DNA of 64,000 nt from Cryptomeria japonica (Eukaryota > Streptophyta > Pinopsida > Cupressales > Cupressaceae). Shown here in pieces: positions 24,092 through 36,385 of this stretch. The notes below the pieces were generated by a model, which saw nothing but the letters and a program-made list of their open reading frames with translations, was not told the origin of the DNA and ran no database searches. Numbering within the stretch: the stretch's first letter is position 1; each line of letters begins with the position of its first letter. The stretch covers positions 286,255,957 to 286,319,956 of the forward strand of contig NC_081410.1 in NCBI RefSeq assembly GCF_030272615.1, written 5' to 3'. The translations under genes were made by a program, and so were the position numbers.

Positions 24092-25668
24092 ATTGGACTC
24101 TGGTTGTGGTTCACTTTTCTTGTTTCATTGAGAGCAAGTGACAATGGGCATCTAGTAGAAACTTTCTATGACAAAGGGGACAAACTCCTCTTCTTCTTGT
24201 TGTTCGGGGGTTGGTGGTTCAAAATGAGCTATGTTATAAGTGATGTAGACTTCTGGGAAGAAAGCAAGGTTGATCTTTCATGCACAATTCAAGCATTGAC
24301 TGAATGCTGATTTTTGGTAAAAGACTCTACTTTTCAATGGTTCTTCATCAAATTCGTTTGACTTATCTTCAAGATACAACTACATATGATAGAGAAAGGT
24401 GTGATGTGATTTGAAGAGTTGACAATTTATGTAGAGAAATTTGTTTCATTTGGGAAGTGTTTTGGAACTAGGTTGTCATTTCTTCAACTTAGTGTTGTGA
24501 TGAAGACTTTTTCTTCTCAAAATATGAGGAGTGGTCATACATGAGTGATCAGTGGTTTCCTTTGATTTGTTTGGATTAAGATACTTCATTTGAAAACTTA
24601 AGCCTACTTTTATCAAGTAGAGGTTTAGATTCACCTCCATGCCAAAGCACATCAAATGATATGGATAAGAGTTTCCCGATATGGAGACTCGATTTGACGA
24701 CTTAAGTTTAAACTAGGTATGTTTGGTTGATGAAATCCATTTAGTTGGCGGGCCTTTTGATCAATGTGATGATATTACCTGATTTTGATTGGAGAAAGTT
24801 TTATCTCTAGCTAGTTTTGGATTCGACAATTTTGCTCCAAGGATGCTTGCTGGATTGTTGGAATATTTTCTCTGATGTTCTAGTTCAAATGTTGATTGGT
24901 GAGTTTGACTAAGGATCCAAAAGGGTATCCAATATTGATGATAATTTTTTTCAAAACTACCCAATTAACTCTCTATTTTTCTAGGTTTTACCTATGCACT
25001 AAGACAAGGACTCGATGGGCTACTGCGTGATCTAGATGTGCTATTCAAAGCCATCTATGCACTAAGCTTCCTGTGTCACGTGCTAACTCAAAGTTTTGAA
25101 ATTTGTTTTGATTGGGATGATTATGCATTGATATGTCCTAACTATGCGCTAAAGTTATGACTCCAAGTGCTAAGGTTTTCTCCCAATGCGCTAGATTGAT
25201 GCTTGAAAGCGCTAATATGATCTCTTGAAGTGCTAGTGAAATGTTTATATAAAAAAGAAGTGCTATGTGCTAACTTGATGGATAAAAAGTGGTAAAGTTG
25301 GGTTGGTATGTGCTAAACGATACTTCCAATGCGCTAAGAAGTTTCTCTTATGCGCTAAACTGTCCTGATTGCTCTATTTTTTGGTCTTTTGGTAATTCTT
25401 TAACACTTGTTTGATTTTTGATGGATGATTTTCTAAGAATATAAACTAAAAACACAACATAAAAAAGACAACCAATTTTGCATATACTAAACAGATAGTG
25501 TATGTTCTGTGAGGATGTGTTCAAATCCCCAATGTTTTCATAGGTTTGGATACAAAGAATACAAATCAGATAGATGTTTTATTTAAGGGTCATCAACAAT
25601 ATCATAACCCACTAGTCTTGATACTCTGTCAGGTCAAACAACCATGTCACTCCCTAGGGGGTGCCTAT
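24092..25668 (-). other. Leader of the Tat element with a possible PBS
   Basis: Non-coding, upstream (minus strand) of the gag start. At 25649-25668 the minus strand reads TAGGCACCCCCTAGGGAGTG, which resembles the GGC-rich primer sites of gypsy elements, including the one I see in element F at 59915. The match is loose. The stretch also includes a cluster of ATGCGCTAA words at 24985-25380, listed separately. Confidence 0.35.
24985..25380 (-). repeat. ATGCGCTAA / ATGTGCTA / ATGCACTA motif cluster
   Basis: About 13 words of the type TATGCACTAAG, AAGTGCTAAGG and AATGCGCTAAG, spaced irregularly. Read on the minus strand they become TTAGCGCAT and TTAGTGCAT, the same family as the words on the plus strand at 12250-12560. 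So the cluster sits upstream of the Tat gag on the minus strand and inside the first PMD intron on the plus strand. Confidence 0.7.
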
Positions 25669-27038
25669 TTTTTTGCCTTTTGCCAGAAATCAACCCAAAG
25701 TGAATTGCTTCATAGTTGGGTAGTTATCTTGGGAGATATATGGTGAGTAATCTTGGGGGTAGATTCTTCCCCACCCTTGCACTATGATATTAAGGATGTT
25801 TGGATACTGACTCGGCTCAATGTTTCTATTGCTAAAGTTCATAATCAAGCTTCATGTTCGGTCTTAAGTGATAAACTCCCTCGAGAGGGTTCCCAACCTT
25901 TAGAACAAAGGCTTTACGCATCGTAAAGATACTAGGGGAAGGCTAATCATTGAGCAAAACTATTGAAGGGACTTTCATCATCATCCACTTTTGATTATAG
26001 TGGGTTGGAACACTTGGCGATAAAGTTGTTTCCCACTTAGGTCGTTCCCCTCTCACCGATCATTTAAATGGCACTCTAAGAGAAACTTGGGAGGGCAGGT
26101 CTACTAAAGGTTTTAAGTAATTTTGAAAAGAATAAAGCATAAGAGTGGTTTAGCTTTTTGGTCACCCAGTTAAGGGGAGAGCATATACCTTCCACTTTCA
26201 AGACAAGGCAATCAAGTTGTTCTTTTTATCCTTTCAATTCAGTGATTTGCTAAAGTCTATTGGGAGATGTTGCTCCAAAAAGGCATGGCATTATTTTTAA
26301 GTCCTCATAGAAAAAGTGTGTATTTCCAAAATAAATACTTGAATTAAAACCTGGTCAATGAAGCAAATTCATGATTTTGGTCAATGAAATGTAAATTCGA
26401 AAGGGGAAAGATTTCTCTCCTTTTGTTTTGTCTAGAATTTGAAAGTGAGGTTCTTTTACTTGTGCAAAAATAAAGTGGATCCTTTTAAACACCAAAGGAT
26501 GGTGAGGTTCATTTTAAACTTTGCAAAAATAAAATTTGTCTTTGTTCTTTTTAGATCCCCAAAATTGAAGTGTTGTTCTTCCTAAGAAAGCAAGAAAATG
26601 ACTTTTTTTTGTTGTTCTTTTTAAGAAATACCAAAGGAAAATGAGTTCATTCTTTTACCAACAAGGAAAATGAAAAACTTCTAATAACTAACTTGGAAAA
26701 AGTTAGAAACAAGAAAATAATCAAATGCCTAAAATAATAAAAAAATCCTCCAATCCTGCAAAACAGAGGTTAGTAACTTGCAACAAAACATCAATTAGCA
26801 AAAAGATTTTTCATGTGAACTTCTACAAGTCTAAATTTTTGTCTTGGTTACAAACTGCGTTTTTTTTCTCTTTTTTCTTCTATGCGCTAATATTCAGAAC
26901 CGACGTGCTAAAGAAAATCCTCTATGCACTAATAGATAGCCCGGATGCACTAAGTTGTTGCTCGGATGTGCTGAACTAATGCGTCAAAGTGTTATTATTT
27001 ATTAGTTACTAGTGGAAAAGTTATGCACTAATAGGACT
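25669..27038. other. Non-coding sequence right of the Tat leader
   Basis: AT-rich, with pyrimidine runs and a second small ATGCACTAA cluster at 26880-27030 (words TATGCGCTAAT, GATGCACTAAG, TATGCACTAAT). This is where a 5' LTR of the minus-strand Tat element would lie, but the partner LTR is not visible. The duplicated copia block begins abruptly at 27039. No protein can be supported here; the open frames at 25546 and 26725 lack conserved content. Confidence 0.4.
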
Positions 27039-27918
27039 TTACCAAGGGAAAGGATTGAATGTTATCAATCCATGTTTACAATTCTCACCAATGAAATGGT
27101 GACAATTCTCAACATAAGACTTCTTAAGAGGAGATGCAAGAAGCATTAAATGGTTGAGAAGACCTCATGGTTACCCTAGGGGGTAAGGGTTATCCATTGG
27201 ATAAAGATTTTACCCAAAGGATAAACTCTTCTGCAAGGGTTAAAGGAATAACCATGGTCAAAGAAATGAATTCTTGATGAGACCCTTAGGTTAGATGAAG
27301 GTTGAGTTAGAGAGAAAATCTCTAATCATGCAAGAGGATTGAGTTAACCATTAATGGTTTAGAAGACTTTCAAGGTTAATTTGTTGAAGACATAAAGCCT
27401 TTAATGATTTTCAAAGAGTTTGAAGGTTTGAGAAGTGACTTCCCTTTGTTTAGGGATGTGACAATATTTAGGGGATGGGTTAGGCTAAATTGGAAGGGAT
27501 TAGAAGAATCTAGAAGGGGGTTTAGAGAGGCAAGTGGGAGATGTAGGAGAATGCAAGTGGATGGAGGGGAATTTTAATTAAAATAAATTACTTTATTTCA
27601 ACTAAAAATAGATGCAACTTGCATAAATACATGTGGGGGATTTAAATAAATAAACTAGATTTATTTATTTGCAATGAATGATTTAATTAAATGTAAATTT
27701 AATTAAAAGGGGAGAAAGCAGAATCAATTAAATAAAATCATTTATTTAATTAAAGGCTATGAAAGGCTTAGGTGAATTTAATTAAATAAATTGATTAACT
27801 TATTTAATCAAATAGATGAATGTGAATAATTTAATTAAACAAAATTTAATTAAATAGAGGAATGAGGTTAAATTGAATATTAAATATTCACTTAGGAAAG
27901 TGGTCATTTTTATACGTC
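27039..27918 (+). repeat. Right copy of the duplicated LTR tail, 5'-truncated
   Basis: Matches 10950 to about 11830. It lacks the first 346 bases of that LTR, including the TATA-like box, and starts at the base equivalent to 10950. It runs on, as in the left copy, across a slightly shortened joint (ACGTCTATAGATACTAATG) into copia integrase at about 27955. The CA end present at 11833 is altered here. Confidence 0.8.
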
Positions 27919-27954
27919 TATAGATACTAATGAACCTCATTTCAATAATTTAAC

Positions 27955-28146
27955 AAGGTACAAGTGAGTGTGAACCATAAAAAGACACCTTCTGAGCTAT
28001 GGGATGGTAGATGGACTACAATAAAATATCTCAAAATCTTGGGAAGAAAGTGCTACAACAAAAGAGATGAGGAAGACATGGGAAATTTTAATGCAAGATC
28101 TGATGAAATATTTTTGGGATACTATATAAAGAGAAAATCATATTGA
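27955..28146 (+). pseudogene. Copia C integrase C-terminal fragment
   Basis: Reads NHKKTPSELWDGRWTTIKYL, then GRKCYNKRDEED, then NARSDEIFLGYYIKRKSY. This is the end of a Ty1/copia integrase, where KTPxELWxG and SDExxFLGY are recurring blocks. One open frame of about 60 residues survives. The catalytic core upstream is missing because the LTR-like block replaces it. Copy of the fragment at 11911. Confidence 0.85.
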
Positions 28147-28149
28147 TGC

Positions 28150-29975
28150 TTCAACATGAGGTTGAACAGGATTGTGTAAAACCTGAATGTTAAAATAAGT
28201 AAAGAATAAAATTAGGTTTCTTTGGAACCTGAGATTGAGATAGAAGATACCCCTTTTACTGCATAAGAGAAATATGTTTCAAAAGATAAAGTAGAATTAG
28301 ATGCATAAGAGAAGGAACCTAAGCAAGAACCTAAAAAACCTATAAATTATGTGTAGAAAAATCATTCAAAACATCGGATTATTGGAGAAGAAGACAAAGG
28401 AGTTCAGACAAGAAGAAGATTAGCCAATGCTACTTAACAAGCAATATTTTGTTTCTTATTTAAGGTAGCACCAAAGACCTTTGAAAAGGTATGCAAATAT
28501 GATGGATGGATGAAGTAAATGGAAGTAGAGTTGAATCAAATAGAAAAGAATCGGACATGGGAATTGTTACCTAGACCGATGGACAAGAATGTGATAGGAA
28601 CAAAGTGGGTGTTCTAGAACAAGCTGAATGAAGGTTTAGACTTTGTAAGTTACAAGAGACAAGGTAAGATTGGTTTGCAAAGGCTATTCATAGGTTGAAG
28701 GTTTAGACTTTGAGGAAACACTATATTTAGTAGCTCGGATGGAAGCTAAAAGAATATTTCTTGCATTTTCTACTTACAACACCATAAGGTATATTAGATG
28801 GATGTTAAGTAAACATTATTGAATGGAGAACTTAAAGAGGTTTACACTGAACAATTAGATGGGTTTCAATTATCACAAGATTTGGATATGATCTATAGAC
28901 TTAGGAAAGCTCCTAAAGCTTGGTATGCAAGGTTGGACATATATTTTTTGCAACAAAACTTAAATAAAGGTACCACAAATAATAATATTTATTTCAAGGT
29001 TGAAACTGACAAACTATTGATAGTAGTTGTATATGTTGATGATATAACTTTTGGTGTAGATGATGGTTTGTAAGAGATTTGTAGAAGAAATGCATAAAGA
29101 ATTTGAAATGTCTATGGGTGGTGTATTATCATTTTTTCTTGGTCTTTAAGTAACACAATTAGAAGATGGTGTTTTCATTTCTCCAACCAAGTATATCAAG
29201 GAGATGTTGAAGAAGTTTGGTATGGAGGATTGTAAGATAGTTGGAATCCCCATGGTCATTGGTTGTCACTTAAGCAATGATGATGAATCTTTGGAAGTGG
29301 ATCAGAAAATTTATAGATCTATGATTTGTAGATTGTTATATTTGAATGCTTGAAGAATAAATATTATGCATAAAGTTTGTTTGGTTACTAGATATCAAGC
29401 TAATCCTAGGTAATCTCATGATAAAGAAGTGAAAATGATATTAAAATATTTGAAAAGGAATCCAAATTTTGGTTTATGGTATAAGAAAGATGATTTTTTT
29501 TAAAGCTTACACAAATGTTGATTGGGATAGATGCATTGATGATATAAGTACAAGTGGTGGTGTGTTTTTCTTAGGAGATAGATTGACGTCTTATTTGAGA
29601 AAGAAGTGACATTAGTTTCATTATCTATGATAGAAGAAGAATTTATTGAAGCAACATCCTATTGAATTTAAGTAATGCAGATGAAGAAAACTCTCAAAGA
29701 TATCAGGGTGATGTATGATGAAGAAATTCTTATATGTGATAATACAAGTGCAATTGAAATTTCAAAGAATCTAGTGATACATTCGAGGACTAAACACATT
29801 TCTATCCAATATCATTTCTAAAGAGATAAGGTTGCAGAGAAGGAAGACAAATTGGAATATGTTCCTACAAAGGATCAAATTTCAGATATTTTTACCAAGG
29901 CACTGTCAAAGGGTACATTTAGGTATCTCTGACAAAAGTTAGGGATTATTTCCCCTCCTACTTCAAACTAGATGC
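28150..29975 (+). pseudogene. Copia C RT and RNase H, degenerate
   Basis: RT text survives in pieces: a stretch near 28540 resembling the KNRTWELVPRP-type start of copia RT, FEETLYLVARMEAKRIFLAF near 28705, LRKAPKAWYARLDIYFLQQ near 28903, and the catalytic YVDDITFGVDDG near 29032, intact. RNase H survives near 29510-29930 as ICDNTSAIEISKNLVIHSRT and KHISIQYHF, the Asp-containing helper block, followed by DIFTKALSKGTFRYL. More than fifteen stops and several frameshifts break the frame. Plus-strand orientation. It is the oldest-looking copia in the nest, and other elements are inserted at 30227 and 48949. Confidence 0.85.
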
Positions 29976-31255
29976 ATAGAAGTAGTGCATCTTTCTAGAG
30001 GTAGATTCAAAATAGATCTTTTCTCTTGGATTGATGTGGTAGCTACTCTTAGGGAAGTAATGGAGGTTGTTGTATCCCAATTACAGGAAAATATTGTAGA
30101 AGAGAGAGGTCCCTAACAGGGGAAGTGTTACAGATATCAGAGATATACCCAAAAGGGAGAGAACTATTTGGTAGAGTTTTGAGCCCTTTTTTCCTTTACG
30201 TAAAAGGGGGAGATAGTTATAGATGGAGAGTATTATTGTGAGGATCTGCTTATTAATGAGAGGGGGGGTTGAATCTATAATAAGAATAAACTGCAAATTT
30301 CCATCAATCTACAAAATACTTCACAAAATAGTTCATAACCAGTACCAGTAGCTAATCAAATAATCACTTCATGCAAATTTACCAAAACATTACCGGTAGC
30401 AACTTAAGAGTTCATCATTAAGAAAATATAGTAAAACCATCAAATGCATAACTCAACAATCCATCCACAATATGAATACAAGGATTTTTTCACGTGGAAA
30501 ATCAAATGGGAAAAACCATGATGAGCATTGGTACCCATAAAATATGCACTCTTTCGGAATGCACCTTGTTAGGAGCCTAGCCTAGTTAGGAGCTTTACAA
30601 CAATTCCCAGTTAAGAGAAGACCCTGTTAGGAGTCACCCAGTCATAGGATTTTACAACTTAGCTCTATTAGAAGCTTTACCCCGTTAGGAGTCACCTAGT
30701 CAAAGGATTTTACAACTTAGCTCTATTAGGAGCTTTATCCTGTTAGGAGTAACCTCATTGGAGGATTTAAACCCTAATTAATGAGCCACCCAATGAGGAG
30801 ATTTACAAGATCAAGCCTATTAGGACCTACCTTCTTAAGGGATTTTAATGCTGCTCCAACTATTAGGAAACAACAGATAAATGATCTGGACTCAACACTC
30901 CATAGTTTGCTATTACAAATCCTTGTCCGCTCCAATATGCTTGTCTCATGCAGACATCTCAATCTGGTTCAACACACACAGACACTTCTTTGATCACCAA
31001 CATAATAAACCTTCTAAAACTTAACCTAAATAGACTTTAAAATTAGGTCGATTACTTAACCGTAAACTACAATGAAACTACATCATAGATCATATTAGAT
31101 AAATAAAAATCATTACAGATCATTACAACAAATTAAAAGACAATTACAACCGTTGAATGATCATAAGTCATCACCGCACATCGATCTGATAAGCTTTCAA
31201 ACCCTTAACACATTATGCCAAGAACTTCCCTGCTTCCCAAGAAATTTGATTCTTG

Positions 31256-34200
31256 TGGTGGAACCTAAAATTACAGGCAAAAACTTGGTAATTGATAATC
31301 GGATTGCTCAGGTTGGACAATCAAAAAATTATTCTCAAAAAATTATTCTACAGGGAGTATATCTTACCCAAGAATATTTTTTGCAATGTGATTATATTTT
31401 GCATATAAATGATTTAAAAATAAAATATATTTTTACAAAAGGGCAGGGAGAGGGAGTGGAACACTCAACCTCTCAACCCGACCTTCCTAACTACCCATAC
31501 CTACCCTCCCCTTTTACCAATTGCTCTATTGTATTATTTGAAAATGTTTGTTAGGGTAAATTAGTATGGATAATAATTTGCAAATATTTCCACAATTCCC
31601 AAGGTAATGTATTTTTATCAAGCGGAGGTAGGTATGTTTTAATCATTTGCTTTTTATTATTTTAAAGGTAAAAGTGATTTTAAAAGATTATTAATTAATA
31701 TTTTACCTTTGAATTTATTTTTTTCCTAAAAATAAACGATCTCAAATGTTATTTACGCAATATTTTACATTTTGGGATTTTTCAAATATTATATGAAATG
31801 ATTTGTATTTCTTTATAGATTTATTTTTTCAATCACTTAATTATTCATTTGGGGAACATTTTTTGCCCTTATTTTATTATATCCTTATGAAGGTTAATTG
31901 AACATATTTTCTTATGGCAAAATATTCTAACATTTTTTGCATAGGGAATAGTTTTTTAAACATGAATACTTTGAAATTTCCCTAGCTAATGAGGATATTA
32001 TTTTTATTATTCAAATTCCTTATTATGTGCCTTATGTGTGCAGGATAGGATGACAAATTATTTCTACTAAGTGCATTTTAAGGAAGTATTTTTTACCTAT
32101 AGGCTTTAAATAATTTTTCATTTTAATTATTATAATGGGTAAAAATACTTTGATAAAGAATAGCCTTTTTTATAATGTTTGATGGTGAAAATATAACGTT
32201 TTTATCTTGAATCATCTTTAAAGTATTATTGATGAAAAAGATTATTATATCAAGGATAAGTGATTATTAGCATTCAATAGTTAATTTTTTACTTTTTTTT
32301 GGAAAAGAGGTAATTAGAATAATATTCTTGCTTTTGGAAATGGTTAAAGCGAGAGTAAAAAAATTTCAAAACGTTATTGATCTAATATCTTCATTGGGAT
32401 GTTTTATTCTAAAAAGGTTATTCAAAGGAAATTTCATTTGTTTTGGAGCTTTATATTAATTATTATGATATCATATTTTTTAGGAACACTTTACCCTAAT
32501 TATGTGCAAAGGTTATATATCTCTTTAGGGGAAAGTATTCTTATTTGCATAGGGAAGATTTTATCAATGATTTTAAATATATCCCTAGAAAGTAAAAAAA
32601 TATGAGTTATCAAGTTATTTGATTTTCTTATGTTTTGTGCAGGATATTTTATTCTTTAGCTTACATGGACACATGCAGTATCCTTTACTTAAATTTTTTT
32701 AAATTTTTTATATTGCCATTCATCATTTGCAAAAGCATTTTGGTAAATAAAGACTTGTTTACAACATTTGACATGATAGTATTTTGACATTATCCTTTTG
32801 AGAAATTATAAAGGGATATATTTTATCATAAGGAAAATTACATTTTGCAAGTGCTCTTACCATGAATAATGTTTTTAACTCATGATGACCTAATATATTT
32901 TAACATTACGTTATTATTATTTGCTTGTAAATATTTTCACCCTAAGTGAATAAATGATAGATGTATGTATTAGGGTTGATTTTATGTGGAATCAAAGTAT
33001 GAATTTTTGCAAAAGTATTTTCTCGGAGGGTTAAATATTTGGATCAAAGTGAATTACAATCAAATTTTACGTATCTGAAAAGATATAGTTTTTAATGCAA
33101 AACTTAATCAAAGGTAAGTCATGATCTATTTTCTATTTAAGGAACTTGATTGGTTCAATTTATATGCAAGAACTTTTATCAAAGTTTGTAAATGAGGAGC
33201 TTAAGCAACAGCGGAAGTGGAATTTTATCAAAGTGAAAGATTATAAAGAATATTAATAAAGCTTTATTTAGTGTGTATTTTAGGGATTCAAATGTAATTA
33301 TCTCTGTAAACCAAAGGGTGTGTCCTTTGGAAAAACAACTATCTATAACTTCCTCCTATATGCGAAAGGGTGTGTCCTTTCACATATGTCTTTTGGATTA
33401 GGTATTTATAGGGAGTCATTTTCAATTAAAAAGGAGACAATTCACAATCTGTGATGGCAGTAGGGGCTATGGGATGTCTATATTGGAGAAGTCTGTAGGA
33501 ATGGAAGTATCATTTTGAGCAATCACTGTGTAATGGAGTATCTGTAAGTGTAGCTATTGTATGCATTCACTCTCCAGAAATCAATATACAAGATTCATTG
33601 TTTCAATTCCAAAATTCGTGTATACTTTTGTGTTGATGAATTTCATTTTGTCCTCTTGATAAATCTGATAAAGGGTTTAATACAGTGTGCCAACACAAGT
33701 TGTTATAATTGAATATAAGATTTGCTTCTTCATGTTCTTATAACACTTAATGGAACATCTATATTGATATTCTTGTGTTACAAGTTGTCTGAAAACTATC
33801 TCAAGAGTTCAATTGAATTATTTGTCCACAAAGTATCATGCATATTCCTGGATAGAGGCACTGGTCTATCATTTATTTCTGAGATTTTGATTTGTATGCA
33901 TAAGGTCCTTACAGAGACACATTCTTCCATATCCTATTTGAACTAATCCTTTATTTCATTAAAGTCCTAAAAGCATTTCATTTTCAATATACAATATCTT
34001 TAACATACACTTTTATTCATATTTAGTTTTAAGTTTTCAAAGTATTTAACTAAAGCACATGATATAGCATAGTTGCAGAACACTAATTTGCTAGTTGTGT
34101 AAACTTTCTTAAAGGCTTAAATCCATATTTAAATAACTCTTTTGTGCTTGAGAGGGAAGGTTACACCCGCCTAGGTCTTGTGGAGCCTGAAGTGCAGAGG

Positions 34201-34304
34201 GATTTGGTCTTTGACCATCCTTGTTCGTTGGCCAAGGCTGATTGGATTTCCTAAGGAGTTGGCAAGTCTTTGGGTTTTCCAATCTATGGTTTTGGGAACC
34301 AACA
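31256..34304 (+). mobile_element. Insertion N: 3.05-kb solo-LTR-like element
   Basis: Interrupts the B LTR between TTGATTCTTG and CCTTGTACATG, so the flanks are TCTTG (31251) and CCTTG (34305), a 5-bp duplication with one change. The intact B LTR reads CAATCCTTGTACATG here. The insert begins TGGTGGAACC and ends GGAACCAACA, so TG...CA. It has no recognisable coding, is very AT-rich over its first 2 kb, and has a promoter-like block in its last third. Best read as a solo LTR in plus orientation; the family is unknown to me. Confidence 0.7.
33403..33410 (+). promoter_or_regulatory. TATA-like box in element N
   Basis: TATTTATA in the context TTAGGTATTTATAGGGAG. About 170 bases further is AGAAATCAATATACAAGATT, a phrase of the type often found near the end of transcribed LTR regions. 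Supports reading N as a long LTR. Inference from sequence only. Confidence 0.35.
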
Positions 34305-34887
34305 CCTTGTACATGCCAAAACAACATCTTATCTTTTCAAACAGATTCTAACACATCATCATCAACTTATGAACATGAAAAGAATCACCGCCAAACCATA
34401 AAACATCACTAGTCAAAGATCTTTTTACCAGTTCATAAACCCTAGTTGATATACAACAATCAATTATAAACCTAACTTTTGATTCTTGAAACATGATGTA
34501 GTTCACATCATAGACCCCTTATAATGTTGTAAGCACACATTCCAAACCGCAACACCTAACTCAACACGGATCTCTACCACAACCATCTCCTTCACTATTC
34601 CTACTTACCGGTTCTCAGTCACTTGGCAGTTTGCTTTTCAGCTCAATCCAATTCAATCTATTACTTGTTAGACTTAACCAGTAGACTTAGATGACATACC
34701 AAGCATAAAAAAACATGGACAAATATGGTTGCCATAAATTACAACACAAATAATTGATCATCAAGCATCATATCATAATTATATCATCACCAACAGTCCA
34801 TCAATATATCATCACCAACAATCCTTTAATATATTATCACCAATAGTCCTTTATTGGTACACCATCAGTTATGTGAACATTCTAACA

Positions 34888-35167
34888 TTCTCCCCCTTTG
34901 GAATTGATGGCAATACCAAAAGTTCATCATGAAACCTGTTATGTCTGTTGTACATCATTGTTTGGTCATCAATTCTTCTCCTTTACTTTTTATTGCTCTT
35001 ATTCCCCTATCATGTTTCTTCTCCCCCTTTGACAACAATGCCAAAGGTGCAAAGGCATCTTCTATCATCATCTCAACTGCTCCCCTTGAGGAGTAGATCA
35101 CTTCTCCTTAATCCATAGTGAAAGATATTCAAGAATTCCACTAGATTGATACTTCACCAGCATCCTA
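34888..35167 (-). promoter_or_regulatory. 3' tail of copia B with polypurine tract
   Basis: On the minus strand CAAAGGGGGAGAA runs directly into the LTR start TGTTAGAATG (34887). A second GGGGGAGAAG-type copy lies at about 35020-35035. The right end of this block (35115-35167) is part of the 85-bp repeat that copia A entered. Confidence 0.75.
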
Positions 35168-36385
35168 GCGTTAGATAGTTCAGATAACCAAAAGACAACT
35201 GATAGGGGGGATGAATAATTTGTCACAGATTATAGAAACATTCAACAATTAAAACTTTAATATCAGAACCCAAAATAATAATACTGGAATAACTTTTAAT
35301 CCAATTAAGCATAAACAATAATCACAAAATAAAATCCATCCACACAACACCAATATTTATACATGGAAAACTTGGTAAAGGGAAAAACCACAGTGGGAAG
35401 CCTACCCACAGTCAGATAATACTTCTATAGTAAGTATGTGAATTATAATGAAGAGGCCTATACTTGCAAGAAGGCCAACAGCCTAGAGAACACTTCTCAT
35501 CACAAAAGGAGCCTCACTAACTACATAAAAATCTAGACTATAATATGGAGAAGTGTTGAACTACAAAAGTTAGCATCTCCTATGCCTGAGTATAGTTTCA
35601 GTTAGCTCAATACCGGAGGACTAAATCCTCTTATATAAACCCAATTTGATCTCCAATGATTGACCAACTCCTCTGCCTAAATGATATTACATTATTTGTG
35701 CATTACATTCCTTGACCATGACCTCTTACATTAACCATGATGATCTACAATAAGATCTTACATCTATGTAGACAAAACCCTCAACTATAAACAATCAAGT
35801 TGACCACCAGATAATAAACCGATTACATAATTACAAACTATATTGGCCTTAGACCAAATAAGTAATATAAACACATAAGACATCTGGAAATACATCAATA
35901 GGTCTTATCTACACATTATATTAAAGTCGGTCCATAACCTAGATCAACTGGGACCAAGTATAGGTCCACATGCTTCAGCAATGATCTCCGTCCACCAAGT
36001 CTCTAACATGATCACCAACAACATCCTAAAACTCCATTAGAAGCTACACTGACACCACTTATGCAATTCATCAAAGATCTCCATTAAAATCTTTGTCGGT
36101 GAAACCCTTGCTGGAACCAAAAACCAATCTTCTAAGCAAGCAGGATAGCATCCGATCACTAGACCAAAACCAACTGACCAAATATGAGTATAAGTATCAT
36201 AAACAAGCCAATTCCATCACCAGAATATACCGAAGCTTGCCGGATCATATGGGATCCAAGTTAACCAGAAACCACTTAACCTACTAGGACCATAAGGGTG
36301 TCGATAAAGCATTCAAACAGCTAGTGTTGACATCAATGATAAAAAATTAATGCAACAAATAATCAATTCCACCAAATGGCCAACA
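35168..36385 (-). repeat. 3' LTR of copia A
   Basis: 1218 bp, matching 41032-42246. Shared text includes TTTATACATGGAAAACTTGG near 35360 and CAAATGGCCAACA at the end. By eye the first 230 bases differ at over 10 percent of positions, so the insertion is old. The open frame 36093-36287 lies wholly in the LTR. Confidence 0.92.

Larger units (their letters stand above)
16740..25668 (-). mobile_element. Tat-lineage Ty3/gypsy retrotransposon (degenerate)
   Basis: On the minus strand the order is leader, gag (from 24091), protease, G-patch-like linker, RT, gypsy RNase H, archaeal-type RNase H and integrase (ending 16740). A second, archaeal-type RNase H after the normal one is the hallmark of the plant Tat lineage (Ogre, Retand and relatives). 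All domains are present but broken by stops and by lost catalytic residues. I could not find an LTR pair: sequence right of the putative PBS (25649-25668) has no direct repeat left of 16740 that I can see. The 3' LTR may have been lost, or the element may extend to about 12087 and include the antisense PMD gene. Confidence 0.85.
30232..34887 (-). repeat. 3' LTR of copia B, split by insertion N
   Basis: Left part 30232-31255 and right part 34305-34887, about 1.6 kb together. They match 46510-48023 in order: TGTGAGGATC...GAGAGGGGGG at the left, repeated CTATTAGGAGCTTTA-type units in the middle, and TATGAACATGAAAAGAATCA on the right. The open frame 31153-31554 crosses the insertion joint and is not a gene. 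Confidence 0.88.

Noticed and set aside
10950-28137. The 1.1-kb copies as LTRs of the minus-strand Tat element
   Set aside because: Copies contain copia integrase sequence, the outer flanks continue naturally, and there are no TG...CA ends or target duplication at the block borders.
31153-31554. 133-residue plus-strand ORF
   Set aside because: Spans the joint between copia B LTR and insertion N, so it is a chimera.
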